A stretch of 64,000 nt of DNA. It comes from Streptomyces sp. NBC_00259. GTDB taxonomy: Bacteria > Actinomycetota > Actinomycetes > Streptomycetales > Streptomycetaceae. The stretch is taken from contig NZ_CP108080.1 in NCBI RefSeq assembly GCF_036181745.1, positions 558,001-622,000 on the forward strand. Reading direction: 5' to 3'. Below, in pieces: positions 12,044 through 19,648 of the stretch. The stretch's first letter is position 1. Every line of letters begins with the position of its first letter. A model generated the notes under the pieces. It saw nothing but the letters and a program-made list of their open reading frames with translations, did no database searches and had not been told where the DNA came from. The position numbers and the translations under genes are program-made.

Positions 12044-14578
12044 TCAGCGCAGGCGATCGGTGAGCGGCAGGGACTGCTCGGACCAGACGGTCTTGCCTTC
12101 ACGGGTGTAGCGGCTGCCCCAGCGGTGCGAGAGCTGGGCGACGAGATACAGGCCGCGGCCGCCCTCCTCCGACGTCCGCGCCCGGCGCATCCTCGGCTGG
12201 GTGTTGCTGGGGTCGGACACCTCGCACGTCAGGACATCCGTACGAATGAGCCGGAGCCGTACGGGACCACCGGCGTAGCGGATGGCGTTGGTGACCAGCT
12301 CACTGGCGACGAGTTCGGTGGTGAACGCCAGCTCGTCGAGCTCCCACCGGGACAGCTGCTCCAGCACGAGATGGCGCGCCCGGCCGACGAGCGCCGGGTC
12401 GGCTTCGAGCTGCCAGGTCGCGGTGGCGTCGGGGGGCACGACCCTGGTACGGCCCAGCAGGAGCGTGACGTCGTCGCTGAGCCGGCCCGGCGGCAGATCG
12501 CTGACGATGTCGTGGCGGGCCTGCCGCAGCGGCCGCTCCAGCACCTCGGCGCGCACCAGGCGGTCGGCCAGGTCCCGCATGCCCTCGTCGATGTCGCCCT
12601 CTCCGCGTTCGATCAGGCCGTCGGTGTAGAGGGCGAGGACGCTGCCCGGGGCCAGATCGCGTTCCGTCGTCTCGAACGGCCAGCCCCCGACCCCGAGCGG
12701 CGGTCCGGGGCTCAGCTCGACGTACTCCACCGTGCCGTCGGGGCCGACCACCGCGGGCGGGGGATGCCCGGCGCTCGCCATGACGCACTGCTGGGCGACC
12801 GGGTCGTAGACGACGTACAGACAGGTGGCGCCGGCCGGGCCGGACGGCACGGGGATGTCCCCGTCGCCGCTCTCCGCCTCCCAGGTGTCCGCCTCGGCGG
12901 ACACCTGGAGGACCAGGTCGTCCAGGTGCACCAGGAGTTCCTCGGGTTCCAGGTCGAGGTCGGCCAGGGCGCGTACGGCACTGCGCAGGCGCCCCATCAT
13001 CGCGGTGGCGTGCAGACCGTGACCGGCCACGTCCCCGACGACCAGGGCGACACGGGCCGACGACAGCGGGATGACGTCGAACCAGTCGCCGCCCACACCG
13101 CTGTCGGAGTCGGCGGGCAGATACGCGCCGGCGGTCTCCATTGCGGGCCTCTCCGAGGTCGCCGGCGGAAGGAGACTGCGCTGGAGCCCCAGGGCCGTGC
13201 GGCGTTCCTTGGTGAACCGGCGGGCGTTGTCCACGGCGAGCGCGGAGCGGTTGGCGATCTCCTCCAGGAGGTCCAGGTCGTCCTCGTCCAGGGCCGGACG
13301 GCTTCCGGTACGCCACAGCAGGAGGCGGCCGAACATGGTGCCGCGTGCGTACAGCGGCGCGGCCATCGCCGAGTGCGCGCCGGGTACGGCGCCTGCCCAG
13401 TCCGGGGGCGCGCCGGACGCCGTCGTCGGGGCGTCCTGGTCGAGCCTGATCAGCACGCCCTGGCCGTCCCGCGCGGGGACGTCCGGGGCTGAGGTGCCCT
13501 GAGCGAGGGTGTCCGGGGCTGAGGGGTCCACGTCCGGGGCGGGGCGGGTAGGGACGTCCGCGACATGGGCGGTGCCCGTGCGCAGGGCGCCGGAATCCGC
13601 TCCGGCGACGGCCATCCTCAGCAGCACGAGCGTGTGCCGCCCGTCCGCCGGCGGTTCGCCACCGGTCAGCACGGTCTCCGCGAGATCCACGGCGGCGCAG
13701 TCCCCGAACGCCGGCGCGAGGAGGCCGGCCAGATCCTCCACGGTGCGCATCACGGAGAGGGACCCGCTCATCGCTTCGGTGGCGCGGTAGAGGAGCTCCA
13801 GCCGGCCACTGGCCCGCACGTGGTCGGTGACATCGGTGAAGACGGTCGCCACACCCATCGGACGTCCCTCGGATCCCTGGAGCCGGAAGGCCGAGAGGGA
13901 CAGTTCACGGCCGCCCCGGGGGTCGTCCAGGGTGCGGGCGACGACGTTGAAGGCGATCAGCGGAGTCCCGCTGCGCAGGACTTCTCCGAGCCGCTCGTCG
14001 ATGGCCCGGGCGTCCTCGGCGCGCAGGAAGTCGTCCAGGCGCCGGCCCGCCAGATCGACGGGCACACCGGTGAACGGCAGCAGGTGCGAGTTGGTCCGCT
14101 GCAGCCGCAGGCTCCCGTCGAACACGGCCAGACCCACCCTGCCCTGCAGGAACAGCTCCTGGGTGAAGGCGTGGTCCTGCCGCCACTTGGCGATCAGGTC
14201 GGCGGGAGCGCCGATCACGAGGCAGCGTGCCGCGCTCTCGCGCCGGCCGTCGTGCAGCGGAAGGACGCGGAAGCCGATCGCCAGGTCACGTCCCGAGCCG
14301 TGCCGGAGGGTGGCCTGCCCCTCCCAGCCCTCCCGCGTCCTGCGGGCCAGTACGGCTCCCCAGCTGCTCGCGTCCGCCAGCAGGTCCCGGACCGGGCGGC
14401 CGCACACGTCGGTGGAGCGCCGCTCCAGCAGCGCTTCCGCAGCCGGCGTCCAGGCCAGGATCGTCCCGGCGTCGTCCAGCAGGGCCGCGGCCGTGTTGGC
14501 GACGGCGAAGGGGTAGTCCTGATCGGTTTCCATGGCGCGCATGCGGGCTCGTCCGTCCACCGTTCCAGCCGGTCTCAT
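12044..14578 (-). CDS. PAS-PAS-GAF-SpoIIE serine phosphatase with HATPase domain
   Basis: 844-residue cytoplasmic signalling protein. In order: PAS near 20-140 (ANTAAALLDDAGTILAWTP), second PAS near 150-265, GAF near 270-450, PP2C/SpoIIE phosphatase near 480-690 (GGDWFDVIPL, VVGDVAGHGLHATAMMG, LALYTDGLIERGEGDIDEG, DDVTLLLGRT), and a C-terminal RsbW-like HATPase (ELVASELVTNAIRYAGG, GGRGLYLVAQLSHRWG). The metal-binding Gly-Asp pairs of SpoIIE are present. The family dephosphorylates anti-anti-sigma factors while the kinase-like domain can phosphorylate or bind them, so it is a partner-switching regulator. The ATG at 14578 is used; METDQDYP at 14530 is a possible later start. Closely related in plan to the 812-residue protein at 19.6-22.1 kb. 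Confidence 0.88.
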   Translation of the reverse strand: MRPAGTVDGRARMRAMETDQDYPFAVANTAAALLDDAGTILAWTPAAEALLERRSTDVCGRPVRDLLADASSWGAVLARRTREGWEGQATLRHGSGRDLAIGFRVLPLHDGRRESAARCLVIGAPADLIAKWRQDHAFTQELFLQGRVGLAVFDGSLRLQRTNSHLLPFTGVPVDLAGRRLDDFLRAEDARAIDERLGEVLRSGTPLIAFNVVARTLDDPRGGRELSLSAFRLQGSEGRPMGVATVFTDVTDHVRASGRLELLYRATEAMSGSLSVMRTVEDLAGLLAPAFGDCAAVDLAETVLTGGEPPADGRHTLVLLRMAVAGADSGALRTGTAHVADVPTRPAPDVDPSAPDTLAQGTSAPDVPARDGQGVLIRLDQDAPTTASGAPPDWAGAVPGAHSAMAAPLYARGTMFGRLLLWRTGSRPALDEDDLDLLEEIANRSALAVDNARRFTKERRTALGLQRSLLPPATSERPAMETAGAYLPADSDSGVGGDWFDVIPLSSARVALVVGDVAGHGLHATAMMGRLRSAVRALADLDLEPEELLVHLDDLVLQVSAEADTWEAESGDGDIPVPSGPAGATCLYVVYDPVAQQCVMASAGHPPPAVVGPDGTVEYVELSPGPPLGVGGWPFETTERDLAPGSVLALYTDGLIERGEGDIDEGMRDLADRLVRAEVLERPLRQARHDIVSDLPPGRLSDDVTLLLGRTRVVPPDATATWQLEADPALVGRARHLVLEQLSRWELDELAFTTELVASELVTNAIRYAGGPVRLRLIRTDVLTCEVSDPSNTQPRMRRARTSEEGGRGLYLVAQLSHRWGSRYTREGKTVWSEQSLPLTDRLR

Positions 14579-14611
14579 GATGGTCCACGTCCCTCACCGG
14601 GGCCAGGGGCG

Positions 14612-16678
14612 CTACGCCGACCGGTGCGGGAGACGTCTGGCGAGCAGCACCGCCACGTCGTCCTGCGCCGCGGCGGGCAGCAGCCGACCGATGACCCGGT
14701 CACAGATCTCGTCGAGCGGACGGTCGAGGTGCGTCAGGGCCCGGGCGAGCTGGCGCATGCCCTCGTCGACGTCCCTGTCGCGGGCCTCGATCAGACCGTC
14801 CGTGTAGAGCACCAGCAGTGCCCCGGGGGCCAGCGTCACGCGCTCGGTCCGGAACTCCGCACCGCCCGCGCCCAGGGGCGTGCCGGGAGGGCCGTGGAGG
14901 AACACGACCTCTCGCCCGGCGACGACGGCCGGGGGCGGATGCCCGGCCCGGGCGATCAGACAGTCGCCGGACGCCGGATCGTGGACGGCGTAGACACAGG
15001 TCGCCATCTCGTTCTCGCCGAGGTCGGCCACCGCCGCGTCGAGGGAGCACAGCATCTCGGCCGGGGGGATGTGGTGCCGTGCGAGCGTGCGCACCGCTGT
15101 GCGCAGCTGCCCCATGACGGCTGCCGCGTGGATTCCGTGGCCCATGACATCGCCGATCACCAGCCCGGTCCGGCCGTCGGGCAGCGCGATGACGTCGAAC
15201 CAGTCGCCGCCGACCTCGTGGTCACTGGCGGGGAGGTAGCACCCGTTGAGCTCCAGGCCGGTCACCGCGGGCAGCGTGCTGTTCGTCAGGCTGCGCTGGA
15301 GGGTCAGGGCCGCCTCCCGCTGGCTGGTGTACATGAGGGCGTTGTCGATGTTCAGCGCCGCCCTGGCGACCAGCTCGTCGATGAGTACCCGGTCCTGTTC
15401 GTCGAACGGTTCACGGCCGTGGGTGCGTGTCAGTACGACCCCGCCGAGGACCTTGCCGCGGGCGAGGAGCGGGATGAGCCGGGCGCAGGCGATGCGGTCG
15501 GCGAAGTACGTACGCAGCGGCTCGCCCTGCGGACCGGGAAACAGGGTGGGCAGATCGCTCAGATAGAGGTTCAGGGGGCGTCCCTCGGCGATGACCCGCT
15601 GGTACACCGAGCCGATCGGCACCTGGAAGGTCATGCCCACGCCCAGTTTCGCGGTGGGGGCGTCCGGGTCGGGGAACACGGCGGCCATCCGGCGCACCAC
15701 GCCCTGGCTGGACGCGGCGGCCTCGTCGGGGCCGAGCACTTCCTCCAGCAGCTGTACGTCGGCCGAGTCGGCCACCCGTGGCACGAGCATCTCCACCACC
15801 TCCTCGGCGGTCTGCCGCAGGTCCAGCGTCGTCCCGATGCGCGCTCCGGCCTCGGCCAGCACGGCGAAGCGCTCCTGGGCCCGGTCGGCCCGGGAGCGGG
15901 CCTCCTCCTGGTCGCTGATGTCGATCAGGGAGGCGATCAGTCCCAGGCTCCGGCCGGAGCCGTCGAGGAGCGGGGCGAAGGAGCAGGACCACATGCGGTC
16001 GCGCCCGGGATCGGCCGGCGTACGACCGGTGCCCCGGACGTCCACCACCGCCTCACCGTGGTCCAGGACGTCGCGCATGAGTGCTTCGAGTGCCTCGACG
16101 CTGACCCCCGGGACGACCTCGGTGGGCCGCTTGCCGAGGTGGTGGGCGGCGGGGACGCCGTTCATGCGGGCGAGCGCGTCGTTGACCCGCAGATAGCGCA
16201 GATCGGGCCCGAGGATGGCGAGCCCGATGGGTGACTGGGTGAAGAGGCCCTCCAGGGCGGCCAGTGAGGACCGCATGCTCCGCACCGCGGAGGTCTCCAT
16301 GGCGATGACCATGACCCCCATGTCCCCCTGCGGATCCACGGAGGGGCAGATCCACATCTCCATCGGGACGAAGTGTCCGTCGCGGTGTCGCACCGGGAGC
16401 GTCCCGACCACCGCCTCACCCGCCAGGACCCGCTGCTCGAGCTGCACGGCCAGGTCCCAGTTGGCCTCCGGCACCAGGGCCGGGACGACGTGCCGGCCCA
16501 GCAACTCCTCCGGTGTGTGGCCGAGCAGGTCCTGGGCCGCGAGCGACCACTCCACGAGACGCCCCTGCCCATCGGTCCGCCAGAGCGCGACGGGGAGCAG
16601 TTCACGGAGCACACCCGCGTACCCGACCGCCGTCAGCGGCTGGTCCGGCAGTTCGCTCGTCGGCTCCTGAGTGTCCAC
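14612..16678 (-). CDS. PAS-PAS-GAF-SpoIIE serine phosphatase lacking HATPase
   Basis: 688 residues beginning with GTG. Two PAS domains (about 15-130, RTDGQGRLVEWSLAAQDLLG; and 140-265, FTQSPIGLAILGPDLRYLRV), a GAF domain (about 280-445) and a C-terminal SpoIIE/PP2C phosphatase (GGDWFDVIALPDGRTGLVIG, GDVMGHGIHAAAVMG, LVLYTDGLIEARDRDVDEG, QDDVAVLLARR). It ends right after the phosphatase, so unlike its two neighbours it has no HATPase partner-switch kinase module. It lies 33 bases upstream of the next phosphatase gene on the same strand, so the two are probably co-transcribed. It likely acts as a dedicated RsbU-type phosphatase activated by small-molecule or redox input to PAS/GAF. The signal is unknown. 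Confidence 0.88.
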   Translation of the reverse strand: MDTQEPTSELPDQPLTAVGYAGVLRELLPVALWRTDGQGRLVEWSLAAQDLLGHTPEELLGRHVVPALVPEANWDLAVQLEQRVLAGEAVVGTLPVRHRDGHFVPMEMWICPSVDPQGDMGVMVIAMETSAVRSMRSSLAALEGLFTQSPIGLAILGPDLRYLRVNDALARMNGVPAAHHLGKRPTEVVPGVSVEALEALMRDVLDHGEAVVDVRGTGRTPADPGRDRMWSCSFAPLLDGSGRSLGLIASLIDISDQEEARSRADRAQERFAVLAEAGARIGTTLDLRQTAEEVVEMLVPRVADSADVQLLEEVLGPDEAAASSQGVVRRMAAVFPDPDAPTAKLGVGMTFQVPIGSVYQRVIAEGRPLNLYLSDLPTLFPGPQGEPLRTYFADRIACARLIPLLARGKVLGGVVLTRTHGREPFDEQDRVLIDELVARAALNIDNALMYTSQREAALTLQRSLTNSTLPAVTGLELNGCYLPASDHEVGGDWFDVIALPDGRTGLVIGDVMGHGIHAAAVMGQLRTAVRTLARHHIPPAEMLCSLDAAVADLGENEMATCVYAVHDPASGDCLIARAGHPPPAVVAGREVVFLHGPPGTPLGAGGAEFRTERVTLAPGALLVLYTDGLIEARDRDVDEGMRQLARALTHLDRPLDEICDRVIGRLLPAAAQDDVAVLLARRLPHRSA

Positions 16679-16803
16679 GCAACGGCCTAACGCATCACCG
16701 GTGCAGCGATCGGGTGTATTTACTAAGAAATCACCTTATCCAAGGCACTGGCGTGGGCAACAAGAGCCCAGGGGTCACCGGCTCAGGGGGCACCGGCCCG
16801 GCC

Positions 16804-16829
16804 CTGCCGCCCGCCGCGGCGGGCGGCAG
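16804..16829. terminator. Palindromic terminator after the methyltransferase gene
   Basis: A 26-bp perfect palindrome (arms CTGCCGCCCGCC / GGCGGGCGGCAG) 51 bases past the methyltransferase stop on the minus strand. It probably insulates that gene from the phosphatase gene downstream. The rest of 16679-16880 is an AT-richer stretch around 16715-16745 that probably holds the phosphatase promoter. Confidence 0.65.
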
Positions 16830-16880
16830 TGGGCCGCGCCCCTCGGCGCCGTCCCGGAGCAGGCCCGAGCCGCTCGCCGG

Positions 16881-17858
16881 TCACACCTTCTCGAAGACCA
16901 TGCGCAGCGCCGTGTAGCGCCGCTCGCGCAGGAACTTCAGAGCCGTGCGCTGCTCCCTGATGATGTCGGAAACCGCGTTCGCGCCGATGAGTTCGGCGCC
17001 CCGGACGCGGTTGGCCTGCGCCCGCTCCAGCCAGGCACCGACGGTCGCCAGGCCGTCCTCCGGGTCGCTGCGCACCTCCATGACGCTGAACAGTCCCCGG
17101 CCGGCCTCGGTCAGCTCGGCCCGCGTCGGAAGGAAGCACTGGGGGAACACCTTGCGGGAGGCGTGCATGCCCTCGCGAAGGTTGTTGAAGCCGTCGTGAA
17201 TGTCCTTCAGGCCGAGCCGGTTTCTGGCGGCGCCCGGCTCGGCCTGCGCGGCCAGCACCCGCGGCGGCAATACGAGGGACGAGAGCCAGCCACTGCCGTT
17301 CCAGGCGTTGGCCTGCAACGAAACCCGTCCGCCCGGTCGCAACCAGGAATGGCAGCGCTCGAAGAATGTGCGATAGCGGGCAATGCGCTTGCTCCGCCAC
17401 ATGGTGGTGCCCGCGAAATGCTCGATCGCCTCGATGGCGATAATGGCGTCGTAGGAGGCGTCCGGTTCGTGGTCGAACCAGTTCTCGACGCGGATTTCGC
17501 AGTTCGGCCATCCCTTGTCGCGGATCCAGGCCGCCTGCCCCGGACTCATCGTGAGGCCCACGACATGGCCCACCTGGTGGTTCTCCACCAGTCGCTGCAT
17601 GAGGCTGCCCCAGCCGCAACCGACGTCGAGCACCCGCTCGGCACCTGTGGCCCGGGCGGCTTCGGCATGGTGGTCGAGTTTGCGCAACTGGGCCGATTCG
17701 AGCGTGTCCCCGTCCTCCCACATCGCGTAGGAGTAGACGAGTTCCGGGCCGAGGGTCAGCCGGTAGAATTCGCCCAGGAAATCGTACTGATGGCGGATCG
17801 CCTCGGACGAGGTGCCCTTGTAGACGGAAGTTCTTTTCGACCCGATCAACACACTCAC
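16881..17858 (-). CDS. CFA-synthase-like SAM-dependent methyltransferase
   Basis: 325 residues. The SAM-binding motif VLDVGCGWGSLMQRL lies near residues 75-90. It is preceded by the cyclopropane-fatty-acid-synthase signature region HQYDFLGEFYRLTLGPELVY and followed by GLTMSPGQAAWI and EAIEHFAGTTMW. The family methylates unsaturated acyl chains or related lipids. No signal peptide or membrane helix is present; such enzymes act on the inner membrane face. The GTG at 17858 gives MSVLIGSKRTSVYKG. It is the probable partner of the 60-residue gene 282 bases upstream on the same strand. The specific substrate cannot be told: cyclopropane synthase, mycolate-type and polyketide methyltransferases all share this fold. 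Confidence 0.75.
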   Translation of the reverse strand: MSVLIGSKRTSVYKGTSSEAIRHQYDFLGEFYRLTLGPELVYSYAMWEDGDTLESAQLRKLDHHAEAARATGAERVLDVGCGWGSLMQRLVENHQVGHVVGLTMSPGQAAWIRDKGWPNCEIRVENWFDHEPDASYDAIIAIEAIEHFAGTTMWRSKRIARYRTFFERCHSWLRPGGRVSLQANAWNGSGWLSSLVLPPRVLAAQAEPGAARNRLGLKDIHDGFNNLREGMHASRKVFPQCFLPTRAELTEAGRGLFSVMEVRSDPEDGLATVGAWLERAQANRVRGAELIGANAVSDIIREQRTALKFLRERRYTALRMVFEKV

Positions 17859-18140
17859 CTGCCTGCCGATTCGGTGCGCGAGGTCTGAATGAGCATTCAG
17901 AGCCGGCGCTCAGAAAGCGCGCGCTATCCGCTCATATTAGCTGCGGGCAACGAATCGGGCACGCTGAGTTCCGAGGGGCTGCGGAAGGAAACCCACTCGA
18001 CATCCGCCGATGCGGCGGCGCCGCGGGAATCCCCGGGTGGTCGGCAGGGAACGTGCTGTGTGCGGCGCACTCCGCCGTGGTATTCGGCGACGCCACGACG
18101 GAGTGCCGCCCGTCCCCCGTTGCTCGGCCTGCCGGCTTGC

Positions 18141-18323
18141 CTAGGGCTGCCGGTCGCTCGTGCGCTCGCCCTGCGGGGTCTGCCGCCTCGTCCTGAGCAC
18201 ATCTCCCGCGCCACCACGGGCCCGTCGGCGTCCGGTCATGTCCGGCTCGGCATCCATGATCTCCTGATCCAGCTCTTCCTCTGCCTTGAGTACGGGCCTC
18301 CCGTGCTGCCTGGCTCGCTTCAT
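18141..18323 (-). CDS. Small highly charged hypothetical protein (60 residues)
   Basis: A 60-residue protein starting [21 protein letters not shown] chose the ATG at 18323 because a perfect AAGGAGG ribosome site sits five bases upstream, the best in this part of the window. The product is rich in Arg, Lys, Glu and Asp, with an acidic helix ([16 protein letters not shown], 13-28) between basic ends and no cysteines or membrane segment. No family recognised. It could be a small nucleic-acid-binding or regulatory protein. It lies divergently from the alcohol dehydrogenase (196-base gap) and upstream of the methyltransferase. Confidence 0.6.
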   Translation of the reverse strand: MKRARQHGRPVLKAEEELDQEIMDAEPDMTGRRRARGGAGDVLRTRRQTPQGERTSDRQP

Positions 18324-18519
18324 GGCGACCTCCTTCACGACGACGTCCGAGGGTCTCCGCCGTGGCTACCCGGTCCTGGCTCTCCCACTCGTCCGAGCGG
18401 CCGCCGGACGGGACGCCCGTCGGCGGGCACACCTCACCACCATTGTCGCGGCTTCCCGGCCGGTCGGCGGCCCCGAGGCGCCGTCGGTACGCTTTTACGC
18501 AGCACACGGCAGGAGAGCG

Positions 18520-19623
18520 ATGACGGCACTCCCGAGCTCCGGAACCACGTCCGCCTGGGTGGTCGAGCGGCCCGCGCCGATCGCCTCAGGACCGTTGCGG
18601 TACGTCGAGCGGGCGACTCCCGGCCCCGGCCCGTACGACGTGCTGCTGAGCGTCCGGGCGTGCGGGGTGTGCCGGACCGACCTGCACCTGGCCGAGGGCG
18701 ATCTGACGCCCCGTGAGCCACGCCGCACTCCGGGGCATGAGGTGGTCGGCGAGGTGATCGCCGCCGGACCGTCCGTCGAGGGTGTCGGCGTCGGCGACCG
18801 GGTGGGAGCCGCCTGGCTGGCGGGCACCTGCGGGCAGTGCCGCTACTGCCGTACGGGACGGGAGAACCTGTGCCCCGCCTCCCGTTACACCGGCTGGGAC
18901 ATCCACGGGGGCTTCGCCACCCACACGGTCGTGGACGCCCGGTACGTCTACCGCCTCCCGGACGGCTGGGACGACGAGGACACCGCTCCCCTGCTGTGCG
19001 CCGGCATCATCGGATACCGCGCTCTCGAGCGGGCCGAGCTGCCGGCGGGCGGCCGGCTGGGCATCTACGGTTTCGGCGCCTCCGCGCATCTGACCGCCCA
19101 ACTCGCCATCTCCAGAGGCGCCGAGGTCCACGTCGTGACCCGGTCACCGCAGGCGCGGCAGCTGGCCCTGGAGCTCGGTGCCGCGTCCGCAGGGGCCGGC
19201 GCGCCGCCCCGGCCCCTGGACTCCGCGATCCTGTTCGCGCCGGCCGGGAGCCTGGTGCCGACGGCTCTGGAGGCCCTGGACCGGGGCGGCACCCTGGCGA
19301 TCGCCGGTATCCACCTGAGCGACATCCCCGCACTCGACTACGACCGGCATCTGTTCCAGGAACGTTCCGTGCGCAGCGTCACCGCCAACACCCGTGAGGA
19401 CGGCCGCGCCTTCCTCGCCGAGGCGGCGCGGCTGCGTCCCACCGTGCGGGTGGTGCGCTACCCGATGCGGCGGGCGGACCAGGCGCTGGCCGACCTCGCG
19501 GCCGGGCGGGTCACCGGGGTGGCGGTCCTCCTCCCGGAGCGACCTCGCGGTAGCGACGGTTGCCGAAACGGCAAGAAGCATTGCGCCACGGCACCTCCGG
19601 CATCGGCCGCGCGGACCGCATAG
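18520..19623 (+). CDS. Zinc-dependent alcohol dehydrogenase family protein
   Basis: 367-residue medium-chain dehydrogenase. Catalytic-zinc region [16 protein letters not shown] near residues 47-62, GHEVVGEV near 74, and the four-cysteine structural zinc lobe [15 protein letters not shown] near 104-118. The nucleotide-binding fold has [16 protein letters not shown]. The start is the ATG at 18520 with AGGAGAG two bases before it; longer in-frame starts have no ribosome site. The C-terminus runs about 25 residues past the usual end (after [10 protein letters not shown]) through a Gly/Asn/Lys and Ala-rich tail. That DNA also contains a small hairpin (TTGCCG/CGGCAA near 19559-19573), so the tail may be read-through into a terminator region. 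Substrate unknown. Confidence 0.85.
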   Translation: MTALPSSGTTSAWVVERPAPIASGPLRYVERATPGPGPYDVLLSVRACGVCRTDLHLAEGDLTPREPRRTPGHEVVGEVIAAGPSVEGVGVGDRVGAAWLAGTCGQCRYCRTGRENLCPASRYTGWDIHGGFATHTVVDARYVYRLPDGWDDEDTAPLLCAGIIGYRALERAELPAGGRLGIYGFGASAHLTAQLAISRGAEVHVVTRSPQARQLALELGAASAGAGAPPRPLDSAILFAPAGSLVPTALEALDRGGTLAIAGIHLSDIPALDYDRHLFQERSVRSVTANTREDGRAFLAEAARLRPTVRVVRYPMRRADQALADLAAGRVTGVAVLLPERPRGSDGCRNGKKHCATAPPASAARTA

Positions 19624-19648
19624 CCACGTCTCCCCGGGCGGGGATCCG

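Noticed and set aside
13565..16234. 889-codon plus-strand frame over the phosphatase genes
   Set aside because: Antisense shadow of two clearly coding SpoIIE genes.
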